Positions 18,017 through 25,373 of a stretch of 64,000 nt of DNA are shown piece by piece. Origin of the DNA: Bacteroidales bacterium (GTDB lineage Bacteria > Bacteroidota > Bacteroidia > Bacteroidales > Tenuifilaceae); contig JAGPEQ010000003.1 of the NCBI GenBank assembly GCA_018056955.1, forward strand, positions 14,068-78,067. Direction: 5' to 3'. The notes beneath the pieces are model-generated. The model saw nothing but the letters and a program-made list of their open reading frames with translations, made no database searches and had not been told where the DNA came from. The position numbers were made by a program, and so were the translations under genes. How positions within the stretch are numbered: position 1 is the first letter of the stretch; each line of letters starts with the position of its first letter.

Positions 18017-18532
18017 TTATGGTTGTTTAACTTCAAACTTTTTCCCTTTTAAGTACTTTTCCATGGCAAAGCCAATGAGTATGAATATTGGCAGGGTTAT
18101 TAGAGTCCTCAGGAGCGAGAATTTGAGTCCCAAAAATCCTATCTCGAAGGTTATCATCGGAATTTTAATGGTGGAGTATGCCCCAAGGTAAATAAATATG
18201 TTTCGTATATTACAGCCCTTAATCCAGAGTAGATAGGCAAAGGGAAAGGCTCCGTAAAGTGGGCCAGCCTGAAGCGATGCCAAAAGAATAACCAGGAGTG
18301 TTCCCTTCCAGCCCGAGTCCTCACCAATATGTTTTTCTATTTTTTCTCTGGGCACCCAAACATCAAAAAGTCCTATAAGAATGAACATCAATGGAAGGAA
18401 GAGTATCATCTCCTTAAAAAACATCCAGAAATTTAAGGCAATTTGTTCCCCAGCTCTATTGTCATACAAATATGAAAATCCTATAAATAATAGGGAAAGA
18501 ATAGGAAGGAAGTATTTTATTATATTTTTCAT
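18017..18532 (-). CDS. Half-size ArsP/YraQ-type permease, second half
   Basis: About 171 residues from the Met at 18532 (MKNIIKYFLP). This start overlaps the stop of the previous gene as ATGA; an upstream Met at 18610 would lie wholly inside that gene. Four to five membrane segments. A conserved block IEKHIGEDSGWKGTLLVILL, then GPLYGAFPFAYLLW and a motif with Glu before FLGLKFSLLR, corresponds to the block in the first half-gene and to one repeat of the ArsP_1 (DUF318) fold. The two small proteins should form a heterodimer in place of one full-length permease. Confidence 0.8.
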   Translation of the reverse strand: MKNIIKYFLPILSLLFIGFSYLYDNRAGEQIALNFWMFFKEMILFLPLMFILIGLFDVWVPREKIEKHIGEDSGWKGTLLVILLASLQAGPLYGAFPFAYLLWIKGCNIRNIFIYLGAYSTIKIPMITFEIGFLGLKFSLLRTLITLPIFILIGFAMEKYLKGKKFEVKQP

Positions 18533-18999
18533 AAAAGAAATATCATTGTAATACCAATTGCTATAGCTGCTACAAAACTTAAAACATTCCGTAGGATACT
18601 TACCTTCCATCCAAAAAACTTGGCTTCCACTGGTAGGGTTAATATCCCTACCATTGTAAGAGTGGTGATGAATATTGCGACCGTGGAGTATTCAACTCCG
18701 TTAACAATAAGGATCTTGCAAAGTGGGAATGCAATAAATCCTGGGATAAGCGATACCGAGCCAATGACTGCCGCAATAAGGTAGCCTTTAATGCCTGAAT
18801 CCTTCCCTATTAGGCTTACCAGAGTATCGTTTGGAATGATAAAGAACATAATACTAACCAGTGCTAGCATTGTAACCAGGGTTGGTAACAATTTAAGAAA
18901 CATCTTTACTCCCCGAGTAACTCCTTTAAAGGTTTTTTGAGTATCGAAAAGCAACGATACCACTAGGAGTACAGAAACTACTATGGTTAACCCAATCAT
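18529..18999 (-). CDS. Half-size ArsP/YraQ-type permease, first half
   Basis: 156 residues, four to five membrane segments. It carries the repeat block LVSLIGKDSGIKGYLIAAVI, then PGFIAFPLCKIL and EAKFFGWKVSILRNVLSF. The same spacing and residues occur in the next gene, so the two are paralogous halves of an ArsP_1-like fold. The stop codon overlaps the next start by ATGA, the usual sign of subunits made in equal amounts. Full-length relatives export trivalent organoarsenicals or handle other metals; here the substrate is unknown. Confidence 0.8.
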   Translation of the reverse strand: MIGLTIVVSVLLVVSLLFDTQKTFKGVTRGVKMFLKLLPTLVTMLALVSIMFFIIPNDTLVSLIGKDSGIKGYLIAAVIGSVSLIPGFIAFPLCKILIVNGVEYSTVAIFITTLTMVGILTLPVEAKFFGWKVSILRNVLSFVAAIAIGITMIFLL

Positions 19000-19192
19000 T
19001 ATATTGTGTTTGAGGGTTATAAATTGAAATCAAAAAAACTCAATTCTGATTTTGCATTTCCCCATGAAGATTCGGGTTATATGTGAAATTGATTGGCTTT
19101 AGAACATCAATTGCAACCATACCAGATGCTATCCGCATCCGGTGATGGTGCAATACATACTTTACGTATGAAGTTATCAAAATCTTTCATGG
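19000..19192. other. Gap between the split permease and the ArsP permease
   Basis: 193 bases. The right part holds the micro-ORF at 19107-19190. The left part is AT-rich and probably contains the promoter of the split-permease unit; no consensus box was recognised. Confidence 0.3.
19107..19190 (-). CDS. Possible 27-residue small protein after the ArsP permease
   Basis: An ATG two bases after the permease stop opens a 27-codon frame (begins MKDFDNFIRKVCIAPSP, ends WYGCN) closed by TGA. It has two Cys, several charged residues and no membrane segment. Its position, coupled to the permease, makes translation plausible, but the length is too short to judge from coding statistics. It may be a remnant. 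Family not recognised. Confidence 0.3.
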   Translation of the reverse strand: MKDFDNFIRKVCIAPSPDADSIWYGCN

Positions 19193-20536
19193 CTAAAAGA
19201 AATAGCCATATATAAGGCCCGAAATGGTTGCCATAATCACAACAAGCGAAACATAAGCCACTGCTTTTCTTGTGCCAAGCACGCCCCTAATTACAAGCAT
19301 GTTGGGTAGCGATAGCGATGGCCCTGCAAGGAGTAGAGCCAGAGCAGGCCCTTTACCCATACCGGAAGCAAGTAGCCCTTGAAGTATGGGAACCTCGGTT
19401 AGGGTGGCAAAGTACATAAATGCCCCTACAATGGATGCAAAAAAGTTGGCAAATATTGAGTTGCCACCTACCAGGTAGGCAATCCACTCGTTGGGTATAA
19501 CCCCTGCTATGGTTTGCCCATCGTGTGTCGATCCAAGTAGAAATCCGGCAGTAACCACCCCTACTGCCAGCAGTGGCATGATTTGCTTTGCAAATCCCCA
19601 CGAGGCTATTGTCCATTCCTTATTCTCGTCATCATTTTTATCCTTTAGGGTGATAAAGGCTAAAGCAATAATCCCTACCAGCATGGGTACAAGCGGGAGT
19701 ACTTTGGGATCGGCGATGTACATATTAGCCAGTATTACTGACAACAATGTGGCACCAATAGCTCCAGCTACCCATTGCCATTTTATTTTAAGGATGTAGA
19801 TTAAAGAGTAAGCGAGCAATAGGCCGAAAAACCCGGTAATGTACCACTTATAGGTGTATAGGTAATACCATGCACTCGATGTATCGTCGGCAGTAGGTTT
19901 TCCCCAGTTGGCAAAAACAAGTATTAGTACCAGCGTGAAGAAGTGGAACGAAGTTTGCCACATGGGGCGTTTTTCGGGAGGTAGAACTATGTTCATTTGT
20001 CCCTCGCGTTTAGCTTGTTCCTCCTTCCGGTAGATTAGTGACATGGCTATGCCAATAATTACACTGAATGCTATAGCCCCAACAGTTCGGGCAATACCCA
20101 TTTCAATGCCCAAAATGCGGGCTGTGAGAATAATGGCTAGTATGTTGATTGCAGGGCCGGAGTACAGAAAGGCAATGGCTGGCCCTAGACCCGCTCCGCG
20201 TTTGTGTATACTGGAGAAAAGGGGTAGGATTGTGCAGCTGCAAACAGCCAGTATGGTACCCGATACTGCTGCAACAGTGTAGGCAAGCCATTTCTTGGCA
20301 TTAGCCCCAAAGTACCTTAATACTGAGCCTTGGCTCACAAAAACCGAAATAACCCCTGCAATAAAGAAAGCTGGTAGCAGGCATAGCACAACGTGTTCAC
20401 GGGCATACCAACGCGTTAAATCTAGTGTGGCATCAATGGCTGTTCTGAAGGTTGCATTATCAATCGGCATGAAAAAGGCAAATGCAAAGAAGAATATTAT
20501 CCAAAACAGTACTTGTAATTCCTTTTTGTTTTCCAT
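19193..20536 (-). CDS. ArsP/DUF318 family permease
   Basis: 447 residues, about eleven membrane segments. The N-terminal half has the family signature ILAVCSCTILPLFSSIHKRG with the paired CSC cysteines, followed by GLGPAIAFLYSGPAINILAI; the C-terminal half repeats it as GKGPALALLLAGPSLSLPN. A large central loop contains charged residues (KDKNDDENKEW). Characterised relatives include ArsP, which exports trivalent organoarsenicals; others are linked to Cu, Zn or other ions. It lies 21 bases downstream of the ArsG gene at the end of an ArsR-led operon. Confidence 0.88.
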   Translation of the reverse strand: MENKKELQVLFWIIFFFAFAFFMPIDNATFRTAIDATLDLTRWYAREHVVLCLLPAFFIAGVISVFVSQGSVLRYFGANAKKWLAYTVAAVSGTILAVCSCTILPLFSSIHKRGAGLGPAIAFLYSGPAINILAIILTARILGIEMGIARTVGAIAFSVIIGIAMSLIYRKEEQAKREGQMNIVLPPEKRPMWQTSFHFFTLVLILVFANWGKPTADDTSSAWYYLYTYKWYITGFFGLLLAYSLIYILKIKWQWVAGAIGATLLSVILANMYIADPKVLPLVPMLVGIIALAFITLKDKNDDENKEWTIASWGFAKQIMPLLAVGVVTAGFLLGSTHDGQTIAGVIPNEWIAYLVGGNSIFANFFASIVGAFMYFATLTEVPILQGLLASGMGKGPALALLLAGPSLSLPNMLVIRGVLGTRKAVAYVSLVVIMATISGLIYGYFF

Positions 20537-20557
20537 TTCAAGGTTCGTTTAAAATTG

Positions 20558-21259
20558 CTATAAAAGAAAAATGCTTAGGTAGTAAATTCCAACGCCTATA
20601 AAGACAACGGCTACCACACGCCTAAACCATAGCTCAAAGGTTTTTACCTTATTGTATAGGTTCCCAATGCCATGTACTGTAAATGCAATAAAGTATGCAA
20701 ATATGATAACTGGTAAACCTGTGCCAAGCGCATATATAACCGGTAAGTATAACCCTTTAGCGTTTGATATTGTTATAGGTATTAGCATTCCAAAGTAGAG
20801 CACTCCGCTATAGGGGCAAAAGGCTAAAGCAAAAGCCATTCCCATAATTAGTACACTAAGAAAGTTCCCGATTTTGGCTTTTTCTCCAAAGTTTTCAGTA
20901 AGTTTTCCTGCCCCGCCCAGCTTAATCTTTATGATATCGAGCATGAACAGACCAATAATAATAAGTGCGGGTCCAATTATACGTTCACCGTACTTATTTA
21001 AAAAGCCGGCTATTTTAAACTGGCTCGCACCAAAAAAGAATAACAACCCAATGGCTGTATAGGTAATGGCTCTGCCTAAGGTGTAAACCAGGCCGCTGTA
21101 GAATACCCTGTGTTGGTTCTCAATATCCTTACTGATATATGCTATAGCGGTGATATTGGTTGCCAGGGGGCAAGGACTTATGGCCGTTGCCAACCCTAGC
21201 AGGAAAGCGGTTAGTATTGGAATGTTTGAGCTGTAAATGAAATCCAGAATAAAATCCAT
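20558..21259 (-). CDS. arsG: ArsG family (DsbD-like) aromatic arsenical efflux-type permease
   Basis: 233 residues, six to seven membrane segments, related to the DsbD/CcdA fold. Conserved Cys/Pro motifs are ATAISPCPLATNITAI near residue 25 and LAFCPYSGVLYFGML near residue 140, as in the ArsG family described for efflux of aromatic aminoarsenicals in Bacteroides. It starts two bases after the stop of the ArsF gene and is followed by the ArsP permease. The pairing with ArsF is the family's known context. Arsenic as the real substrate is inferred from homology, not shown here. Confidence 0.8.
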   Translation of the reverse strand: MDFILDFIYSSNIPILTAFLLGLATAISPCPLATNITAIAYISKDIENQHRVFYSGLVYTLGRAITYTAIGLLFFFGASQFKIAGFLNKYGERIIGPALIIIGLFMLDIIKIKLGGAGKLTENFGEKAKIGNFLSVLIMGMAFALAFCPYSGVLYFGMLIPITISNAKGLYLPVIYALGTGLPVIIFAYFIAFTVHGIGNLYNKVKTFELWFRRVVAVVFIGVGIYYLSIFLL

Positions 21260-21261
21260 GG

Positions 21262-21693
21262 CTAACCCTTGATGAGTTTTTTAACCTCGTTGGATAGTTC
21301 CTCCCTGAATTTATCGGGGTTGCGACGTGCTGTTCCAAATGCCATATTAGTAAGGTTGATCACCTTATCGCCCTTTACAAGCAGCAGCGATGAACCATAT
21401 ACTCCATACTTTTCGCAAATCTGCTTGTTTCGTCCTTCGTCGGCATTAATAACCTGTAGCTCTACCTTTCCTTCTTCTGCCTCTTTTTTAAGGTTTATTT
21501 CAAAGGTGGCTTTGGTTTCGTTTTCAATGGCTATGCAAGTTGGACAGCGATGTTCGCCATGGAAGTAGTAAACGGTAACAGGGTTTCCGCTACCATCAGT
21601 GCTAGCAATGCTGTTTTTTTCGCCAGAGTTTCCCATGCAGCTTACAATGGTTAAACTTGCCACTGCAAGCAAAAAGTATTTTAGCGCTTTCAT
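21262..21693 (-). CDS. arsF: ArsF family exported lipoprotein with RCPTC thiol motif
   Basis: 143 residues. The N-terminus is a lipoprotein signal ending LTIVSC, so the protein is anchored on the outer face of a membrane. The domain is thioredoxin-like with YYFHGEHRCPTCIAIENETK containing a CPTC pair, and a C-terminal SSLLLVKGDKVINLTNMAF. The family is annotated as the ArsF subunit of a nitrophenyl compound nitroreductase in aromatic arsenical resistance. It is translationally close to both neighbours (2 bases each side). A role as an electron donor to the DsbD-like ArsG protein is a reasonable inference. Confidence 0.8.
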   Translation of the reverse strand: MKALKYFLLAVASLTIVSCMGNSGEKNSIASTDGSGNPVTVYYFHGEHRCPTCIAIENETKATFEINLKKEAEEGKVELQVINADEGRNKQICEKYGVYGSSLLLVKGDKVINLTNMAFGTARRNPDKFREELSNEVKKLIKG

Positions 21694-21695
21694 AC

Positions 21696-21938
21696 TTACT
21701 GCTGGCTTTTGGTTATAATTTCCTTTAGTTCCTTTGCATCGGGAACTCGGCCCGATAGAACAACCTTCTCGTTAATAACAAGCGCTGGGGTACGCATAAC
21801 TCCGTAGTTCATTATATCCACAATGTCCTCAACCTTTGTGATGGTTGCCTGAACTCCAAGTTCATTAATTGCATTCTGGGTAGCCTGTTCAAGTGCCTTG
21901 CACTTGGGGCATCCTGTTCCTAAAACCTTAATTTCCAT
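21696..21938 (-). CDS. Small thioredoxin (TM0996/MTH895 redoxin type)
   Basis: 80 residues from the Met at 21938 (MEIKVLGTGCPKC). An upstream Met at 21986 would overlap the regulator gene. The active site is GCPKCKALE, CPKC near residue 10, followed by TPALVINEKVVLSG with the cis-Pro. These small cytosolic redoxins accompany ArsR and permease genes in many anaerobes. It probably reduces a metalloid or passes electrons to the membrane redox protein in this operon. It lies 28 bases after the ArsR-type gene. Confidence 0.88.
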   Translation of the reverse strand: MEIKVLGTGCPKCKALEQATQNAINELGVQATITKVEDIVDIMNYGVMRTPALVINEKVVLSGRVPDAKELKEIITKSQQ

Positions 21939-21966
21939 TGTTTGAAGTTTTAATGGTTTAACATTA

Positions 21967-22317
21967 CTATTTTGATTTTCCAGCATTTGTGCTACATGAA
22001 TTTGTATTTACCGCCTCCCAGATATTACTATTAAAAAAACGGTCGAATATTTCACGGGCTTCATTCCATGCCTCGGGGCGGATACAGTACTTGATTTTGG
22101 GCGGATTGAACTCCCCTTGTATCAGGCCTGCCTCGCGCAGCTCAGTTAAGTGCTGCGATAGCGTACTGCGGGCTATTGGTAGGTCGTTAACAATGTCGCC
22201 GCTGTAACAGCAGCTTTGCTGCGAGAGTATCTGGAGTATCTGCACCCGTACTGGATGGCTAAGCGCTTTGGCGTAACGCGCCAGTTTTACTTGTTCCTCG
22301 GTATAATTACTTTTCAT
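21967..22317 (-). CDS. ArsR/SmtB family winged-helix repressor
   Basis: 116 residues from the Met at 22317 (MKSNYTEEQ), chosen because the -7 box at 22339-22346 would overlap the other in-frame start at 22341. The winged helix contains SQQSCCYSGDIVNDLPIARS and STLSQHLTELREAGLI, the recognition helix of the family. The CC pair just before the DNA-binding helices, together with the C-terminal C-S-T cysteine, may form the metalloid sensor site. It heads the operon of redoxin, ArsF, ArsG and permease. The palindrome at 22361-22376 is its likely operator. Confidence 0.9.
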   Translation of the reverse strand: MKSNYTEEQVKLARYAKALSHPVRVQILQILSQQSCCYSGDIVNDLPIARSTLSQHLTELREAGLIQGEFNPPKIKYCIRPEAWNEAREIFDRFFNSNIWEAVNTNSCSTNAGKSK

Positions 22318-22338
22318 CTTTCTCCAAAAAATTCTTGG

Positions 22339-22376
22339 CAAGTATACAAATATTTTGTATTTCGTAAAAATACGAA
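22339..22376 (-). promoter_or_regulatory. Promoter and ArsR-type operator of the ars-like operon
   Basis: TTCGTA-AAAA-TACGAA at 22361-22376 is a perfect 6-bp inverted repeat 44 bases upstream of the repressor start. Minus-strand TATACTTG (22346-22339) is one base from the -7 consensus, so the palindrome covers the -33 region, where a repressor would block RNA polymerase. Confidence 0.6.
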
Positions 22377-22698
22377 ACGATTTTTTTTGAACTTTTTATG
22401 GGTCTTGTTTATAAATCAATCCCTTTTGGTGAAACTACCCGTTGGCTTTCATGTTAGGATGCCAGAAAACTTTGGCCATTTTAGGGAAAAGTCACAGTTT
22501 GTTAACTCGGAAAATTCAGTTAAGGTTTTTAAAATGTAATAGATTAAGGGATGTTTGTTGAGAAGATTGATAAGTGACAAGTTTTGCACTTGCAATATCG
22601 GGCAGTGTGCTAGAAACTGGTATTGATAAAATTCATCAAAAGATATATTTTGGATTTGCAATAGGCGAGCAAATGGGGTAAGGCCAAGGTTTTAGGGG
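22377..22698. other. Intergenic region upstream of the ars-like operon
   Basis: About 320 bases between two gene groups. A T-run lies at 22381-22388. I see no gene, no clear hairpin and no repeat in the rest. Confidence 0.35.
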
Positions 22699-23529
22699 TT
22701 AGTAGCTTATTTTTCGTGTGATTTTGTACTCTAGCTTTTTATCCCTAACCTTATTATTCTTTGTTACCCTGCATTGGTAGGTGAGTTTTTCAGTCCAATT
22801 CCCGTAGCTGTCGTATGTATACTCGTAAAAGTAACCTTGCTCCATTATACTGTTGGGGAGTGCTTCCAGCACAATATCGCCGTGTGAGTTAAACTCGCGC
22901 TTTATGGCTGAAGGTGGCTCAGGCAGTTTAGGGTCGAGTGGGTAGGTGGTTGCTCCTATAAACTGTTCGTTTGATTTGTAGCTAAGTACCCTTATAGTAT
23001 TGTTTTGGGGGAGATAAACAATCCGTTCCTTTCCGGTTAGCACGTTTTTTTCGTTAAAAACCAGTACTTCGGTAATTTTAAGGTCTTTGTCGGGGATTAC
23101 TTGTGCCCGTTGTTTAAGTTGATTCTCAAAAAACAATGATATCTCTTCAAGTACTCCAGAGGTGTCGTTATAGGTTAGCAGGATTTGCTCATTAATCCAT
23201 CCCTTAAAATTCATGAACTGCCTGTTTACCTTTTTGGTGAGTTCGCCTTTTGCATTGTACTCCCATTGGCTTTCACCCATAATTCCACCTGCTTTGTTGT
23301 AACGTTTTTCGCTAACAATCTTTCCGTATGAGTTGTACTGTTTTACTATTTTAAAGTAACTCGGAGTTCCGCTTTTGGGAATAAGCAACTCATGTACTTC
23401 CTCCACCTTGCTAAACGATGGGCCTTTCGATTCGGGTGCAAGGGAACTAAAGTATACGTCAATTACCGGCTGCGAAGCCAATGTGAGCGGGAAAAGTAAG
23501 AATGTGATTACAATAAGTTTTAGTTGCAT
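22699..23529 (-). CDS. Exported protein of unknown function with YD-like repeats
   Basis: 276 residues with a signal peptide (ends near LTLASQ). The body holds short repeated units of the form Tyr-Asn-x-x-Gly-x-[Ile/Glu], for example QYNSYGKIVSEKRYN, EYNAKGELTKK and YTYDSYGNWTEKL, similar to YD or RHS-type beta repeats but too few for an RHS shell. It probably resides in the periplasm or at the surface. It stands alone between the ars-like operon and the sigma factor gene. I do not recognise a named family. Confidence 0.7.
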   Translation of the reverse strand: MQLKLIVITFLLFPLTLASQPVIDVYFSSLAPESKGPSFSKVEEVHELLIPKSGTPSYFKIVKQYNSYGKIVSEKRYNKAGGIMGESQWEYNAKGELTKKVNRQFMNFKGWINEQILLTYNDTSGVLEEISLFFENQLKQRAQVIPDKDLKITEVLVFNEKNVLTGKERIVYLPQNNTIRVLSYKSNEQFIGATTYPLDPKLPEPPSAIKREFNSHGDIVLEALPNSIMEQGYFYEYTYDSYGNWTEKLTYQCRVTKNNKVRDKKLEYKITRKISY

Positions 23530-23621
23530 TGCACCTTATGGTTTACTGCAAATATAGCAATTCCATTATTTCCACTTTAAGATATTTTTGGGTTCGTGTA
23601 AGTAAACTCATTTATAAAATG

Positions 23622-23649
23622 AAAGAGCGCTACTTGTGTAGCGCTCTTT
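23622..23649. terminator. Bidirectional intrinsic terminator
   Basis: AAAGAGCGCTAC, loop TTGT and GTAGCGCTCTTT give a perfect 12-bp stem with T-rich sequence on each side. It lies just past the stop of the sigma factor gene. Confidence 0.8.
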
Positions 23650-23671
23650 TCGGGACGGATACCGAATTATC

Positions 23672-24169
23672 CTACTCGAAGTCCTTTAAAACATTCATCA
23701 GTTTTTGCCTGGAGAAGAAGATTCGGCTTTTAACGGTACCAATTTTAAGGTTTAGCTTTTCGGCTATCTCCTTGTACTTGTAGCCCGATGTGTGCATCTG
23801 GAAGGGGATGCGGAACTCATCGTCGAGCTCATTAATCTTTTTACTAATCTCGCTGTGCGAGTACATGGCATCGGGGCCAAAGCTGTCGGGTTTGCTGTTG
23901 ATTAGGAACTGGTTGGTGCTGCCATCAAAGGTGGTGCTCTGCTTTACCGATTTGCGGTAGTTGTTAATGAAGGTGTTCTTCATAATAGTAAATGTCCACG
24001 CCTTGATATTTGTGTTATCCTCAAACTTATCCTTGTAGGTTAAAGCTTTAAGGTAAGTTTCCTGTAACAAATCGCGAGCATCCTCGCGGTTTGCTGTGAG
24101 ACTGTATGCAAATCGCTCCAGATTTGGCTCCAGCTCTATAAGTGCTTGGTTGAATTCTTGCTGTGACAT
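23672..24169 (-). CDS. ECF-type RNA polymerase sigma factor
   Basis: 165 residues. Region 2 (about residues 20-75) includes the segment ARDLLQETYLKAL and the DNA-melting KAWTFTIMKNTFIN; region 4 near the C-terminus is EIAEKLNLKIGTVKSRIFFS. No anti-sigma gene is adjacent, which is unusual for an ECF factor. The next gene upstream on the same strand is the B12-binding MerR-type regulator, an arrangement seen with light- or carotenoid-linked regulators in some Bacteroidota, but no carotenoid gene is in the window. It is followed by the terminator at 23622. Confidence 0.92.
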   Translation of the reverse strand: MSQQEFNQALIELEPNLERFAYSLTANREDARDLLQETYLKALTYKDKFEDNTNIKAWTFTIMKNTFINNYRKSVKQSTTFDGSTNQFLINSKPDSFGPDAMYSHSEISKKINELDDEFRIPFQMHTSGYKYKEIAEKLNLKIGTVKSRIFFSRQKLMNVLKDFE

Positions 24170-24214
24170 ATGATTTGGTTTTTATTTAGACTAGTTAAAA
24201 TTAATTTGTTGAAA

Positions 24215-24275
24215 CAAATTTAGAATTAATCTAAACAGTGTGCAAGATGATCAAGATGATATTTATCAATTGATA
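24215..24275 (-). promoter_or_regulatory. -7 box and palindrome upstream of the sigma factor gene
   Basis: Minus-strand TAAATTTG at 24222-24215 matches the -7 consensus, 45 bases from the sigma start. A perfect 12-base palindrome TATCAATTGATA at 24264-24275 lies about 40 bases further upstream and could bind a dimeric regulator such as the adjacent MerR-type protein. Confidence 0.4.
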
Positions 24276-24366
24276 CAAAACTTTTTATGGGTTCTAAATA
24301 AGTTTATGGCAACTTGATTGTTTTGGTTGGCGTTGAATGAATTTGTCTAAATAGCATGTAAAGAAA

Positions 24367-24389
24367 AAATCCCGCCGGGGGCGGGATTT
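24367..24389 (-). terminator. Intrinsic terminator of the MerR-type gene
   Basis: AAATCCCGCC (24367-24376) and GGCGGGATTT (24380-24389) form a 10-bp stem with a three-base loop; on the minus strand a run of T follows. Confidence 0.8.
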
Positions 24390-24417
24390 ATAACGTTAAT
24401 TAGCTTATTTGGGGTGG

Positions 24418-25308
24418 TTACTTAATTATTGTTGGGTCGAGTCGGGCAATTATCTTCATCAGGTCCTGAGCCGATGAAACATAGGTAAGGTAAGATGGAC
24501 CGCTTTTTTCCGTAAAAGCATGTCCTGTTGCAATAATCTCCACATCGGGTAAGGCCTTCTTCATGGGTTCAAAGGCCTCGTCCATATCGGCACTAACAAA
24601 CGATGAAAGCGATGTAAATACCATTTTGCAGCCTAAGTCCTTGGAGCACCTAATAACATCGTCGATTGGTGTCGATTGGCCAAGGTAAATGGTCTTATAG
24701 CCTGCATTTTTGGCTATATAGGCAAAATATAGTAGTCCAATCTCATGGAATTCACCTTCGGGTAGGAAGAAGATGATTGGTGTTGATTTCCCAATTTCGG
24801 GTTGTTTGCAGGTGCGGTAAAGGTGGCTAAGTAAATTCCGAATTACATTACTGGCAAAGTGTTCGTGTGTTGTAGTTATTGCTCCGGTTTGCCATAGGTC
24901 GCCAAGCCTTTGGAGATAGGGCAGAACCAGATTCTCAAATGTGTACTCAATTCCATGCTTCTCGGACCATTCGCTGATGTGTTTTAGCAATTCGGTTTCA
25001 TTGTACTGGATGGTGGCTGTAATCATGGGTTCAAGGTTGATATTGCCCATGCGGTGGTCCGATACAAACTTGGAGGCTAGGTCCGAAAGCTCTTCAAGCG
25101 ACATGCTTGCCAGCTTGCTAATCCTAAAGCCGCGCTTAAGCAGTAACGATAGGTTAATGATAAACCTTAAATCGTTATCGTCGTAGCGGCGGATATTGGT
25201 GTCGGTTCGTTGGGGTGAAAAAATATTGTAGCGCTTTTCCCACATCCTTATGGTAGATGCTCTTATTCCTGAGAGCAACTCCATTTGCCTAATAGTGTAT
25301 TGAGCCAT
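24418..25308 (-). CDS. MerR-type regulator with cobalamin-binding domain (CarH/LitR-like)
   Basis: 296 residues. Residues 1-70 are a MerR winged helix (YTIRQMELLSGIRASTIRMW and RRYDDNDLRFI). A helical bundle follows with W139 and E149-H150 (LWQTGAITTTHEHF), then a Rossmann-like B12 domain with E186-F-H188-E-I-G191, which fits the (D/E)xHxxG motif that coordinates cobalt. In CarH the same residues bind adenosylcobalamin and make the tetramer light-sensitive. Light sensing here is therefore possible but unproved. It lies upstream of the ECF sigma gene on the same strand and has its own terminator. Confidence 0.85.
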   Translation of the reverse strand: MAQYTIRQMELLSGIRASTIRMWEKRYNIFSPQRTDTNIRRYDDNDLRFIINLSLLLKRGFRISKLASMSLEELSDLASKFVSDHRMGNINLEPMITATIQYNETELLKHISEWSEKHGIEYTFENLVLPYLQRLGDLWQTGAITTTHEHFASNVIRNLLSHLYRTCKQPEIGKSTPIIFFLPEGEFHEIGLLYFAYIAKNAGYKTIYLGQSTPIDDVIRCSKDLGCKMVFTSLSSFVSADMDEAFEPMKKALPDVEIIATGHAFTEKSGPSYLTYVSSAQDLMKIIARLDPTIIK

Positions 25309-25373
25309 TTTGCTAACTGCTAAAAGTGTTTATCAGTTTAACGCTAAAATGGTTAAAAGGTTTAACAAAATTA

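Noticed and set aside
22216-22539. 107-codon plus-strand frame over the ars-like promoter
   Set aside because: It runs antisense through the start of the repressor gene and across its operator; composition is not coding-like.
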